A stretch of 64,000 nt of DNA from Pycnococcus provasolii (Eukaryota; Chlorophyta; Pseudoscourfieldiophyceae; Pseudoscourfieldiales; Pycnococcaceae): NCBI GenBank assembly GCA_938743325.2, contig OW568883.1:372001-436000 (forward strand). Reading direction: 5' to 3'. How positions within the stretch are numbered: position 1 is the stretch's first letter; every line of letters begins with the position of its first letter. A program made the translations under genes and the position numbers. The notes under the pieces are model-generated. The model made no database searches, was not told the DNA's origin, and worked only from the letters and a program-made list of their open reading frames with translations. Below are positions 26,701 to 35,507 of the stretch, piece by piece.

Positions 26701-28149
26701 ATTGGACGTGTGCAACTCATCGTCCGCCTCGTCGAGCGCATCCAGCAAAATCACGGCGTGCGTTCTCATTTTAGCAAGCTCTTTTAACGGTCCCACCAAA
26801 ACCGCATTCACAGCAACATCCGGGTCGACGAGCGCCTTCGCAGCGGTGTCTTCATCCAGATCAATCAGGCATTTCCTAACGACATCAGACTGCTGACCAA
26901 GCTGAAAGCCAAGCGACCTCACCATCTCAAGCACGTCCTGGCGCCTGACGTCCGCACGTTTGCAGAAGTGAGCCGCGTGAACCAAGTCGAGGGCCGCCGC
27001 AGCCACACTCGACTTGCCCTCTCCTGGTCCGCCAACGACGCATGCAAGACGTCCACCAGTCGACGTCACGTGTGCACGCAGCGCCTCGAACTGGTACTTG
27101 TTGCTCTGTCCCCGCTCTCGCAGCGCCTGCAAATCCGACTCGTAGCTCATCGGGCGGAGCATAAAACGCAGCTTGAGCTCCTCTGTGAAGTGCTTCATGC
27201 TCGCAAACCCAAACTTGCCCGTGATTTCGCCGCGAATCATCTTCTTATCGTCTTCCGAAAAGCACAGCGCCGTCTCCGCGTCGATATTACGAATATGCTG
27301 CGACACGTCCTTTTCCGAGAAGCCGTGCGTGACGAGCTGCAGCTTCTGCGGTGGTGTCGACCCAATCTCGTACAGGCACCACAACCTCGTCAACGGAATG
27401 ACGCGATCTTTATCCAGCACGACGAGCGTTCCGCGAGACGTCGCTATCGTACCAGCGAGCGTGCGGCCGTCGTCGAGCTCTTTCATGGCTGAAGATACGC
27501 CACCCGTATCGTCCTGGTTGATGGCGAATATGTCAAGCCACACGTACGTATCTGCTTGAGCAGCGCCTGCAAGTGCCCCTTTCACGCTCTCCACGAGGTC
27601 GACGAAAAGGCTGTTCCACGCGTGCGAAATGAAGTACGTCGGCGCGCCAACAGGAAGATTCTCGGCTTGCGCGTAGCTCATGTGCTCTTTGCGTGCCAGC
27701 GAACGCACGAAGCACTCGACGACGTCCGTCGTGTACATCTGCTCGAACGGGATGGCGCGATACTCGACCGGAACCGGCTTGCCGCTCTTTGTTTTTTCAG
27801 CAGCTCGTCGCATATCGCGGTGCGTCTCTAGGTTGTCAGACGTCACGAATAAGACCGCATCTTTCCCACCACCATCCTCCTCAGCCATGAACTCCTTGAC
27901 GACGTCCCAGCTCTGCGTCGTTCCGGCGTGCGCCTTAACAAACTGTGCAAGCCATGCGAGCGACACCGCGCGGCTGACGGGCGACTCTGACGCATGTTCG
28001 GTCTGAGTCTTCCCATCGTCGACGTCTTGCCTCGTTGGCTTGACTGGCAGCACCGTCGTCGGCCAGAGTTCTTCCTTGCGTGCCGTTGATGTTGACGTCG
28101 ACGCCGCGCCGTGTACTTGCTGCGCCGCCGTCGACGCCGCGCACCCCAT
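23701..28149 (-). CDS. TIR-like/NACHT/WD40 receptor (NLR-like), 14 WD repeats
   Basis: A 1482-aa, single-exon STAND NTPase. Order: MGCAAS (candidate N-myristoylation with adjacent Cys, so membrane anchoring is likely); TIR-like domain about residues 165-300 (YFISHAW, TYVWLDIFAINQ, RLWCLYEI, with the Glu that in plant TIRs is catalytic); NACHT about 360-520 (GGPGEGKSS, ILLDALDEAD, VSVLVTTRPD); a helical/winged region about 530-870; then 14 WD40 repeats of 42 residues (about 875-1478), i.e. two seven-bladed propellers. The repeats share an almost fixed backbone (SASYSADGTRIVSAS, TVRVWDATTGACISV) with variation concentrated at a few positions. This is the layout of HET-E/HNWD-type recognition proteins. 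Downstream, about 23544-23700 carries another frame with a WD-like TVWDAL remnant, perhaps an older C-terminus. Confidence 0.9.
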   Translation of the reverse strand: MGCAASTAAQQVHGAASTSTSTARKEELWPTTVLPVKPTRQDVDDGKTQTEHASESPVSRAVSLAWLAQFVKAHAGTTQSWDVVKEFMAEEDGGGKDAVLFVTSDNLETHRDMRRAAEKTKSGKPVPVEYRAIPFEQMYTTDVVECFVRSLARKEHMSYAQAENLPVGAPTYFISHAWNSLFVDLVESVKGALAGAAQADTYVWLDIFAINQDDTGGVSSAMKELDDGRTLAGTIATSRGTLVVLDKDRVIPLTRLWCLYEIGSTPPQKLQLVTHGFSEKDVSQHIRNIDAETALCFSEDDKKMIRGEITGKFGFASMKHFTEELKLRFMLRPMSYESDLQALRERGQSNKYQFEALRAHVTSTGGRLACVVGGPGEGKSSVAAAALDLVHAAHFCKRADVRRQDVLEMVRSLGFQLGQQSDVVRKCLIDLDEDTAAKALVDPDVAVNAVLVGPLKELAKMRTHAVILLDALDEADDELHTSNAAVGLLRILARKARNGVSVLVTTRPDADGDYPRRRVLEYDWEGGMQVFEPAQVLGSKAVEDKEEDSRLPEAWEQAMRNMQSSKVYQIVAREFVKRYGTSLEPPADIDAAYKLWFDRAAKDDEDVRRLIDIVLASREPLSSVHVDRLRLRETCERLPGWGLLFEERDHLLQTLHLSLREFLGDTKRSGEHAANVSRGRCELTRSCLDVLKRGDDEKGPAVAYSLRHAHMHLTEAVEKMLHGGDETLAIDVMKEWSDAFMVERKEKTAAMVPKGYKASRWCATRFAGLWLKRQMDAGRRGVLVVELLRLEKALLEAKEKLADYVTGLVATVESLHAFFRVLRWGVGTYSQAGVIAANVPCTSAWYQSQGQSVFMGAPNACLPARVDIDATILNNMKGHSSEVNSASYSADGTRIVSASGDFFSSDNTVRVWDATTGACISVLEGHYGGVTSASYSADGTRIVSASGDKTVRVWDATTGACISVLKGHSGGVHSASYSADGTRIVSASGDNTVRVWDALTGACISVLEGHYGGVTSASYSADGTRIVSASTDKTVRVWNAITGWRVRVLKGHSDGVTSASYSADGTRIVSASWDKTVRVWNAITGWRVRVLKGHSDGVTSASYSADGTRIVSASEDKTVRVWDAKSGACISVLEGHSDAVTSASYSADGTRIVSSASVSSFSYGAPIRIWDATTGACLSVLLEGHSGRVFSASYSADGTRIVSASEDKTIRVWDAMTGACISVLEGHYGGVHSASYSADGTRIVSASGDKTIRVWDATTGACISVLKGHSGGVTSASYSADGTRIVSASGDKTVRVWDATTGACISVLEGHSNAVTSASYSADGTRIVSASWDKTVRVWDATTGACISVLEGHSDDVTSASYSADGTRIVSASARGDSTVRVWDAMTGACISVLEGHSDDVHSASYSADGARIVSASWDRSVRVWDATTGACLSVLEGHSSDVHSASYSSASYSADGTRIVSASNDSTVRVWDAIATSANGA

Positions 28150-28935
28150 GGCCGGTCCGTGTCTTGTGAGCGCTGGTTGTGATGGCGGAGGTGGCAGAGG
28201 TGGCAGAGTTGAGGTGGTCGTTCGGGACGTAGTAGGAAGTACCTGTCTTGCATCGGGTTAGGGTTAGGGTTAGTAAGTTTGTCGGCATGCAAAAAAAAGT
28301 CCTCATGCAAAAAACGGCAAAAAAAAATGTCTTGATGAACATGATATTGTAGCTGTCTCCAGGCGGAATCGAACCGCCGTCTCATCCTCATTGAGGGTTT
28401 AATAATTCTTTGCGGAATGTTGGCAAACTGTTGTGGTTGGATTCGGTTAGATCTGGTTTGTTGTCATCGACTTGGAGCAATGTTTTTCTTGAAAACTTAC
28501 GATGTATGCTGCCACTATCTGTGAAATTTAAGGTTCGAGATTAGACCTGTGTCGCAGTGGTTGTTCCAAGGTTATGTTGATTGGAAACGTACACCATAGA
28601 GACGATCAAATTGTTTGATGGAAGTTAATGAAAATACACAACATATGAACCTCGATGCATGCAAGTATTGTTACAGTCGACGAGCTCTGCGCCTTGGCTG
28701 CTGAGGTCTAAGGTCTTTGCCCCCGCCGCTCGCTTTGTTGTTCTTCTCATTCTTCGCGGGGTATGGCGCCTCCGCCTCTTTCTGCGCCGCTTTCCCTTTT
28801 TTGGTTCGCGATGATGCCGTAAGCTGCTGCTGTGTTCACTGCTCGTGTCCACTGCTCGTGTCCGTTCTTCTCTTCTTGTCTGCCTTTGGTTCCTCCTCTT
28901 CTTCTGCTCTCCACCAACAGCGCTAGATAGAAGAG
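28150..28935. other. Divergent intergenic region, right arm
   Basis: Inverted copy of 21235-22021 with the same hairpin, T-runs and telomere-like units. It contains a short extra repeat (cactgctcgtgtc twice, about 28838-28862) that is absent from the left arm. No gene seen. Confidence 0.6.
28255..28273. promoter_or_regulatory. Telomere-like repeat upstream of the intact receptor
   Basis: Three TTAGGG units 106 bp before the ATG at 28149, the mirror copy of 21898-21916. Confidence 0.5.
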
Positions 28936-29307
28936 ATGTCATCAGCCGCCCCTGACCTCTCCCTGCACCCGTCCGGGATCGTTCCGAACATTGACAACGT
29001 CGTCGCGCAGTTTTCTCTGGGATGCGAGGTGGATCTGAAGCAGGTCACGCTGCACGCGAAGAACTGCGAGTACAACCCGAAGAGATATCCGGCGGTGGTT
29101 TCGCGCATCCGAGAGCCGCACTCCACCGCGTGCATCTTTGCGAGCGGGAAGGTGAACGTCACGGGCACGAAGAGCGAGGCGGATGCGAAGCGCGCGGCGA
29201 CGAAGTTTGCCAAAAACGTGAAGAAGGCTGACTACGCCGCGTCGGTGAACGACTTTCGCGTCATCTGGGGTTCCATGCTTTGCAACATGAGCCAATCAAA
29301 AGAGTAG
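28936..29307 (+). pseudogene. Truncated TBP copy
   Basis: The first 110 residues equal TBP at 20647-21234, ending at NDFRVI. The frame then leaves the duplication at 29265 and adds 13 unrelated residues before a stop. The second half of the DNA-binding saddle is missing, so it cannot work as a normal TBP. If expressed it might only interfere. Confidence 0.9.
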
Positions 29308-30122
29308 AGTTCAAAGAGGAACGGTCGAAGGGAGAATGTCGACATGCATGTGCAATCCATGCCTCGCAACATATAACCATAAAATATAACCATGAAGAAA
29401 ATCACGTGATCTAAGAGACAATCACGTGATCCACCCTTACATTCAATAACGAGAAAATATAACCAAAGCAAAAAGAGATTCTCAACAAGACCTTATCAAC
29501 AAAGATAGCAATAAAGATCTTGTCCAACCATAAAACCAAAAGAAAGTATGTTTGAGTGGTCCAGTCGCAGGGCGGTAGAGACTCCGTCCAAGAGTGGATC
29601 CAGAAACCAAAAGAAGTAGAAACCAAGAAAAAGAAAAAGAAAAAGAAAAAGGTAGGGTTAACCATTACCAGTATTAGGGTTAGGGTTACCCGTAATACAT
29701 TCGAACTTCGAAGCGATATCAGGTTTTCATTCGAAGCGATATCAACGATGACATGGTTTGAACAGATTTGAATATGTTCCGGCAAGCCGCGCCTTGCCGG
29801 AACAAGCGAGGAATAAGACACCGCTGTGGAAGAAAACGCACGTGAGCTGCAATTGAGAGATGCAGCTCTAGAAGATGCAAATCGCATTCACCATGCGGAT
29901 AAACATGCCATAATTTAGGTGTATCCGTCTATGTGGTGAAGCCTCTTAAGCAACGCCGCATACATAAAACCCGCACAGATGCGTTCTTCTCACAATCCAT
30001 CGCAGCAAAACACATGTCATCCAAGTAAGTAAATCGACAACGAACATTCTTTCCCGCTTTTCATTAGACCATTCATCCATACACAATAATAAAGCGCTCA
30101 CTCTAAAGCCTTTCCTTTTACA
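29308..30122. other. Intergenic, no gene seen
   Basis: AT-richer than its surroundings. It has a GAAAAA-type purine run (about 29610-29650), a telomere-like tract (29652-29690) and no ATG-started frame with protein-like composition. Confidence 0.5.
29652..29690 (+). repeat. Interrupted TTAGGG tract
   Basis: tagggttaaccattaccagt is followed by attagggttagggttacc. Unlike the other arrays it is not just upstream of a recognisable start. Confidence 0.6.
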
Positions 30123-30813
30123 TTAGGTTACACCTGCGAAGAACCGCCTTGCGATGTCGCCGTTGTTCACCCTAATCTGCTCGCGAAATGTCACCCCCAA
30201 GACGCACGCAAGCTGAAGTTGCGTCGCCTCCACGACTCTCCTGAAGCCGCTCTCCTTCGCAATCAGCGTCGCCTCCTCCGGCAACAAATCCACGCCGGCG
30301 ATGGCAAAAGGGTCGTAATACGCATACGGAACGATGTCCGCGCCTGCGGCAAGTGGGCCGTCGAAAAGTTTACGCAAGCCAGGTGGCAGAAAACGAATGC
30401 CAGTCGCACCAATCACAGGCGCCGTCATGTCAAGTGCGCCCGCGAGTGGCTTGTGCACCGGACGTATAGTCAACGTAAGTTGTGCGTCGAAACTTGGACG
30501 AGTGTTGCGCAGCTGCTTGCGAATCTCTTCAGCCCACACCTCGTCATCTTTCAAGTCGATCATCTCTCTCATGTCCAGTGGGAGGAGTGTTTTCCACATC
30601 CCGCTCTTCGCGAGATCGCGAACGTCGTGAACGAGACGATTCACCCGAAAGTCTGGTATATCTCGTATGTCAGAGGAATCGGATTCGCGTACGAGCTCCA
30701 GCCAGTCTTGCAGTGTGGCTGATGCGTTTTGATAATTCGCGTCAGTGCTTGTGGGAGGAGGGTTCTCCACGACATCCATGAGCGTTTCGTTCAGCTTGCT
30801 GATGATGAACGAT

Positions 30814-30847
<34 letters not shown>

Positions 30848-31607
30848 GGAGGAGCCTTCTTCTTCTTCTCCTCCTCCTCCTGCTCCTCCGCCGCCCCGCC
30901 TGCGCAACTTCTTCCGCCTCGTCAATAGGTGGTGGTGGTTCGTCCGCCGGTTCTCCGCGAAAGCGCCTCGCGAGCTCCTGTCTCAGTCGAATTCCCTCGA
31001 GATAGGCTGGCGTGTTGACGATAACTCTCGTCGCGATAGCGTACGTTTGGATGAACCCCGCCGCCGCCTGTACGATGGGCAACGTAGGCTCGCCACCCGG
31101 CGTAAGCCTAGGTGCGGGAGGCTCAGGTTGCGGTGGGTACACGTCGAGTTCGTTGAGCACGCCAGCAGTTGATACGAGTTTCGAGTTGCGCGACTTCGCA
31201 ATGAAGCTCTTTGTGACGATGGACAAGAAGAGTTTGTCGTATTCGAACTTCGGCTCAGGGCCTTCGTCATCAAGCACGTAGTTGACCGCGCCGCGGAACG
31301 CCTGTTCTGTTGTGAGATTACCACCACCAGTAGACGGCGATTCTGCTGCTGCCACATCTGTCGTATCATCTGGCGGCAAGCCAGAACCATTTATCATGCC
31401 GGAATTGTCGTACTGACTCGAACCGGCGTGCTGCAATGGTGGCGTCTGCGCGAATGCCACTCCCAAGAGAGAGATACTTACCAAAGACAAAGAGAGAGAG
31501 ACACCGCTCCGAAGCCCAAGCCACCGCACTCTACTCCTGATTAACGCAGACACCATTAGCACATTCGAAAACATTAGAAAACGCCATACAAAAGTGCCAT
31601 ATGCCAT
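30123..31607 (-). CDS. Secreted or organelle-lumen protein of unknown function
   Basis: 494 aa from the ATG at 31607; internal ATGs at 31574 and 31556 are equally possible. A hydrophobic signal-like segment, SGVSLSLSLVSISLLGVAFA, is followed by Q, a good signal-peptidase site. The mature part starts with a Ser/Gly/Thr-rich spacer. It has a low-complexity centre with an Arg run followed by an Asp run (from a CGT/GAC microsatellite at about 30815-30850) and a C-terminal folded-looking region (RNTRPSFDAQLTLTIRPVH, GIRFLPPGLRKLFDG). I do not recognise the family. A TGTAA motif lies just past the stop on the minus strand. Confidence 0.6.
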
Positions 31608-31971
31608 ATGACACTGTCGTACACTACAGGAAAAGAATAGGATACAATACCAAATACAATCAAATACACATGGCAAAAAAGGCGGGGGGCACCATGCCAA
31701 GCCAAGCCATGCAGCTCACACCCACACCACACACATGCGCAGCATTATGGAGTTGGAAATGGAACGACCGGGAACTTCGAGGGGACCTATTCTGAGGGAA
31801 CGATAACACGCGTCGTCGGGATGAAATCCGGGATCCGCCGTGGTATGGAGGTCCCTGGCCCTGGGGCCTGGGGCCTGGGGGGAGGTCCCTTTTCGAGGTT
31901 TGGGGATCCCGGTCGGGCGGGATCCTGCGCACTTTCGACACAGTGCGGCGCAGACGTCGTGCTCGGTTGGC
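31608..31971. other. Intergenic, no gene seen
   Basis: Includes an imperfect ggggcctggggcctgggg repeat near 31862-31882. Confidence 0.4.
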
Positions 31972-32253
31972 ATGCCGGCAAGGACGCCGCCAGGCAAGGC
32001 TTACGCGGCGATCCGCGACGCGTGCGCGGTGCGGGCGGGGCAGGTCGCCGGTGCGGATGTGGCAAAGCATTGCCATGGAGGCGTCATCGCCTGTCTGTGC
32101 TTAGGATACTACGGTGACCGTGATTTTGAGAATGGTGTTCATGTGGAGGCTGTGAGGAGGGATGGCAGCCACTGCAGCTCGCCGGAACTGACAGCTGTTG
32201 GTTTCGGGTTTGAATATGTTGAGAAACGCTGTCCAAACGTTACTGTAACCTAA
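31972..32253 (+). CDS. Small hypothetical protein, 93 aa
   Basis: Frame from the ATG at 31972. The second half (HCHGGVIACLCLGYYGDRDF, then GFGFEYVEKRC) has six cysteines and regular composition and could be a small folded domain or the remnant of a larger gene. No family recognised. Confidence 0.3.
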   Translation: MPARTPPGKAYAAIRDACAVRAGQVAGADVAKHCHGGVIACLCLGYYGDRDFENGVHVEAVRRDGSHCSSPELTAVGFGFEYVEKRCPNVTVT

Positions 32254-32563
32254 AAGACTTGACCACTCCTTGACTCTCCTCGGCTCCCACGTTAGCAGCA
32301 CACGAACACTCCTAGAACGCGTACCTTAAGTACGTAAAAGCTTGCCCGAGTGACGTCGACCGGTTCGACCGGGCGACCCCTGACTTAAGCCAAAACCGGG
32401 CACCGGGCCCTTCCCCCAGCACCACCTTATTCCATCGGGCTCTCTCCTCCCCTCTCTTTCTATCGGCCACCACCGTTCCCTTCCTCCTTCTCCCTCTCCG
32501 TCCTGGGTCCCTCTTCGTGGGGTTCCCTTCTTGGACGTGACACTTACCAGCCCTCATTTTCTC

Positions 32564-32863
32564 ATGATGAGTCCCGGTGCTCCTCCGCCGCCGCCTCTCG
32601 ACGAACATCCCAATGTTCGGAAGCGGCGCCGCGACGCCGAGTATGCGCGCACGCGCTATTGGGCGCTGCGCGCACCACCACCACCATCGGTGAATTTGTG
32701 GAGCTCGTCACCATTCCGTGCAATTTGCACATCTCAATTCTCAAATCTCATAGATGTCTCGACGTCAAGGGCGCTGAGGGAATTGGATAAGGCGGAAGGT
32801 GTGCAGGATCTTCCTACATCCAGCGGCGGTGTGGAGAGTGTCATGGATTCCGTAACATTGTGA
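32564..32863 (+). CDS. Small hypothetical protein, 99 aa
   Basis: Frame from tandem ATGs at 32564. Proline run, then VRKRRRDAEYARTRYWALRA (basic) and an acidic, Ser-rich tail. No family recognised. It could be a leader exon or a chance frame. Confidence 0.28.
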   Translation: MMSPGAPPPPPLDEHPNVRKRRRDAEYARTRYWALRAPPPPSVNLWSSSPFRAICTSQFSNLIDVSTSRALRELDKAEGVQDLPTSSGGVESVMDSVTL

Positions 32864-32947
32864 TCTCGTGCCGGCGAGGGACTGCCCGAGTGCCCGGCCG
32901 GGCCAAGGCCCAAGGGGCCCAGGGAGAAAATCGATCGTTGAACGGTT

Positions 32948-32970
32948 GTTAGGGTTAGGGTTAGGGTTAG
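32948..32970 (+). promoter_or_regulatory. Telomere-like repeat upstream of PCIF1-like gene
   Basis: Nearly four TTAGGG units ending 79 bp before the ATG at 33049. Confidence 0.55.
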
Positions 32971-33048
32971 TTTTTGATGATTTTTTTTTGTGTGTTTCTG
33001 TCAATTGTTATTCGCCATCATACATACCTCTATTAGCAAAGAAGAAGA

Positions 33049-34410
33049 ATGGCGGCGGCATCAAAGAAGTCGGCGTCGTCAACAAAGAAGTCGAAGTCCC
33101 ATGGACCTGCGTCCTCTGCGTCACTCCATCACCACCACCAGCTTGTTTCTCCTCCCCTGCTCTCCCAGGCACTTTCCTTCGAAATCGCACGGTCTTCTTC
33201 ATTACAGTCTCTGAAACGTCACTTGGACTCTTTCGTCACGAAAGATAGAACAGCACCTCCACTCACAAACGCGGCACGGTGGCGTATCCTCGAAAGATGG
33301 ACCATGGCGCCTCATTCCATACTCGCGTTTAACAGCCCATCTACTACTGCTTCTTCTCCTCCCTCTTCATCATCCATCACATTACTATCCGCAATTCTAC
33401 GCGACGCTGGACTCGGCCTCAAGAGCTCGAAGAAGCTTGCGGCACTGCTTGCCAAAGCCGCGGAAAAAATAATACTCGCACTGTCCACAAACTCGCAGCA
33501 AACTTGCAGCTCTCTCAACAAAACGCAAAACGCCAAGTCAGTTTCACTCAGCTGCGACGGTGTCGCCGTATCGCTCGACACAACGTCGTACGAACGCATG
33601 CGCGTCGCATACCAACACCAGGATAAAAAAACTTTCGACGAGGCGCTCTTCCGCCTCACGCTGCGGTACAAGTCACTGCAAGGGTCAGGAGCAAGACGCA
33701 TGGGAAGCCAGGCGGCGGTGCCACGCTCAGCCATGCAGGTGCTCGTCGAAGACTTTGGCGTCGACACGGAGTCCTTCGCAAGCCCGTGGAACCACGCATG
33801 CAACGGCGGGCAGTCAGCACCTCGGCGATTTTTCAGCGCCTTCCCAGACACGGACACACACTTTGGAAGCTGTGGCAACTTCCTCGAGCTCGATGCGAGC
33901 GGCGAGCTCGCCGCATCCTTCCAAGGATTGGAAGTGAATCCACCATTCTACGTCGAGGTGAGCGACGCCGCGTGCCGCATGTGCCGTGACCTGCTCGAGT
34001 CAGCGGAGACGAATGGACGCGCGCTGACGGTGGTGGTGGTGGTACCGAGCCGTGCGAACGAGGAGGGTGTGCGCTGGTGCGCGACGAGTCCATTCCACGT
34101 CGCAGAGCTCTTCTTTGAGCCAAGGCAGTCGAGCTTCATCATGGCAACCAATTGCGCGGCACCGTCATCTGGCGCTGGACGTGCGGCGGCTGGAGCACGT
34201 CGGCGGAGCAGCCACCCTTTGAGCGTGTTCATTTTGCAAACGCAGAATGGCCAGGTGAAATGGCCTTGTACCGTCGCGAAACTGCAGAGACTGTACAAGG
34301 CTTTCATGGCGGATGAGAAGGAGGAAGACGAGGAGGAGGAGGAGGAGGAGGAGGAGGAGGAGGAGGACAGCAAAAGAAAGAATGTCGCCAAACGTCAGCG
34401 CGTTGAATAG
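33049..34410 (+). CDS. PCIF1/CAPAM-like mRNA cap N6-methyladenosine methyltransferase
   Basis: A 453-aa protein. The catalytic signature of PCIF1 is visible: FFSAFPDTDTHFGSCGNF (about residue 261) followed by the N6-adenine motif NPPF in EVNPPFYVEV (about residue 297), then a beta-strand LTVVVVVPS and a C-terminal VAELFFEPRQ. In animals PCIF1 makes m6Am at the first transcribed base after the cap. The WW domain that tethers vertebrate PCIF1 to RNA polymerase II is not visible here. The N-terminus is Lys/Ser-rich and the C-terminus has a long acidic Glu run followed by KRKNVAKRQR, a likely nuclear localisation signal. TGTAA lies just after the stop. Confidence 0.78.
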   Translation: MAAASKKSASSTKKSKSHGPASSASLHHHHQLVSPPLLSQALSFEIARSSSLQSLKRHLDSFVTKDRTAPPLTNAARWRILERWTMAPHSILAFNSPSTTASSPPSSSSITLLSAILRDAGLGLKSSKKLAALLAKAAEKIILALSTNSQQTCSSLNKTQNAKSVSLSCDGVAVSLDTTSYERMRVAYQHQDKKTFDEALFRLTLRYKSLQGSGARRMGSQAAVPRSAMQVLVEDFGVDTESFASPWNHACNGGQSAPRRFFSAFPDTDTHFGSCGNFLELDASGELAASFQGLEVNPPFYVEVSDAACRMCRDLLESAETNGRALTVVVVVPSRANEEGVRWCATSPFHVAELFFEPRQSSFIMATNCAAPSSGAGRAAAGARRRSSHPLSVFILQTQNGQVKWPCTVAKLQRLYKAFMADEKEEDEEEEEEEEEEEEDSKRKNVAKRQRVE

Positions 34411-34439
34411 TTGTAAATTGTATTGTTTTTTTTTATTTG

Positions 34440-34576
34440 TACGTTCTTACTGTACACGTGTCAGTGACAACTCTTGCATCTTGAATGGACCAGCAACGCC
34501 GTAGCGAGGCGCCTGGCCGTCGTCGTTGTGTCCGTTGTGTCGCGATGCCGACCGTCGCGTCGAAGCGCGAGTGAAT
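34440..34576 (-). pseudogene. Fragment of an RCC1-repeat gene 3' end
   Basis: Read on the minus strand, it matches the last repeat and 3' flank of the gene at 19245-20228 (NDDGQAP and GVAGPFK shared, then the homologous flank with gtaagaac). A frameshift precedes the matching part and the stop codon is changed (ttgtaa to ttgtca). It sits beside a telomere-like array, as the intact gene does. Confidence 0.8.
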
Positions 34577-34615
34577 GACAGAGTGAATGTGACACCAACG
34601 GCGCGTTCGGGTTCG

Positions 34616-34657
34616 GGTTAGGGTTAGGGTAGAGTGGTTAGGGTTAGGGTTAGGGTT
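34616..34657 (+). promoter_or_regulatory. Telomere-like array upstream of gene 34754
   Basis: Two groups of TTAGGG units separated by tagagtgg, ending 97 bp before the ATG. Confidence 0.55.
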
Positions 34658-34753
34658 ACGGTCGTTTCCGTTTTTTTCAGTCTTTCTTCTTCTTCTTCCC
34701 GTGTTGTTTGTTGTTCTTGAATCCCGTGTTGTTTTTGTCAAAGTCGGAGCGTC

Positions 34754-35305
34754 ATGGGCGCGTCGCAGTCTGATGTTAGTGACTCTGGTGACTCCACCGT
34801 CGGTGGTAATGTCGGTGGAATCGTCACGGTGTCCCCCTCACCTTTATCACTCCATGGTGGTGGTGGTGGTGGCCACAATGCGCCAAGACGTGTAGGGAAG
34901 ATTTCTCCGGAGCCGACAGAGCTCATCACCGAGCTGTCTGCGCTCACGCCGCACACGCCGATTTTACACCCTGGGTCTGGTGCAGGTTCCCCTGAAGTGC
35001 GTGCGCCGCCGCGCCTGTCAAGAGAGACGTGCGGGTCTGCGTTCAACGGCTTCTCCGCGAGCGCGAGGACGTACCTGTCTGGTGCGAAGGCGGCGCAGGA
35101 GGATGCACAACAGCGTATCACCGCGGCGAACAAGCTCGCGGCGTCGACGTCGTCGCGCGTCGACGTGCTAACGCGAACGCTGGACACCGCGGGCGCACGG
35201 CTGGAGTCTGTGGACAGCCTCACCGTGGAGGTTGCACGGCTGAGGTCGCGTCTTGATATGGCTCTAGCCGCCGCGCAGAAACTTGCGAACCGTCTGGATG
35301 CGTGA
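34754..35305 (+). CDS. Putative myristoylated coiled-coil protein (possibly BORCS5-like)
   Basis: A 183-aa protein. It starts MGASQSDVSDSG, a good N-myristoylation context, followed by a disordered Ser/Gly/Pro stretch. From about residue 85 it is entirely helical with heptad-like hydrophobics (NKLAASTSSRVDVLTRTLDT, VARLRSRLDMALAAAQKLA). A myristoylated start plus C-terminal helices resembles BORC subunit 5 (lysosome positioning), but the sequence similarity is weak and I offer it only as a possibility. Confidence 0.55.
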   Translation: MGASQSDVSDSGDSTVGGNVGGIVTVSPSPLSLHGGGGGGHNAPRRVGKISPEPTELITELSALTPHTPILHPGSGAGSPEVRAPPRLSRETCGSAFNGFSASARTYLSGAKAAQEDAQQRITAANKLAASTSSRVDVLTRTLDTAGARLESVDSLTVEVARLRSRLDMALAAAQKLANRLDA

Positions 35306-35507
35306 ACCACAACTGTGTACATTTTGTATTTCAAAAAGACCCGAAAGGAGTTTACCAAGTTAGTTAACACTGTCACTTCTCGTCCACACCAGACTGCTGA
35401 ATGAGGTCTCCGATGCTTTTCTGTTGTTATTGTGAAAGGTGTGGGGAGGTTTTGTGAAGGTGTGAGCACATCCGCCGAAAACCTTTTGTTGTATTGAGCT
35501 GTTCGTT

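Larger units (their letters stand above)
26686..29265 (-). repeat. Right arm of 2.58-kb inverted duplication
   Basis: This is the reverse-complement partner of 20905-23485. The match stops sharply at 29265, inside TBP codon 110, and at 26686, inside the NACHT domain. Confidence 0.93.
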
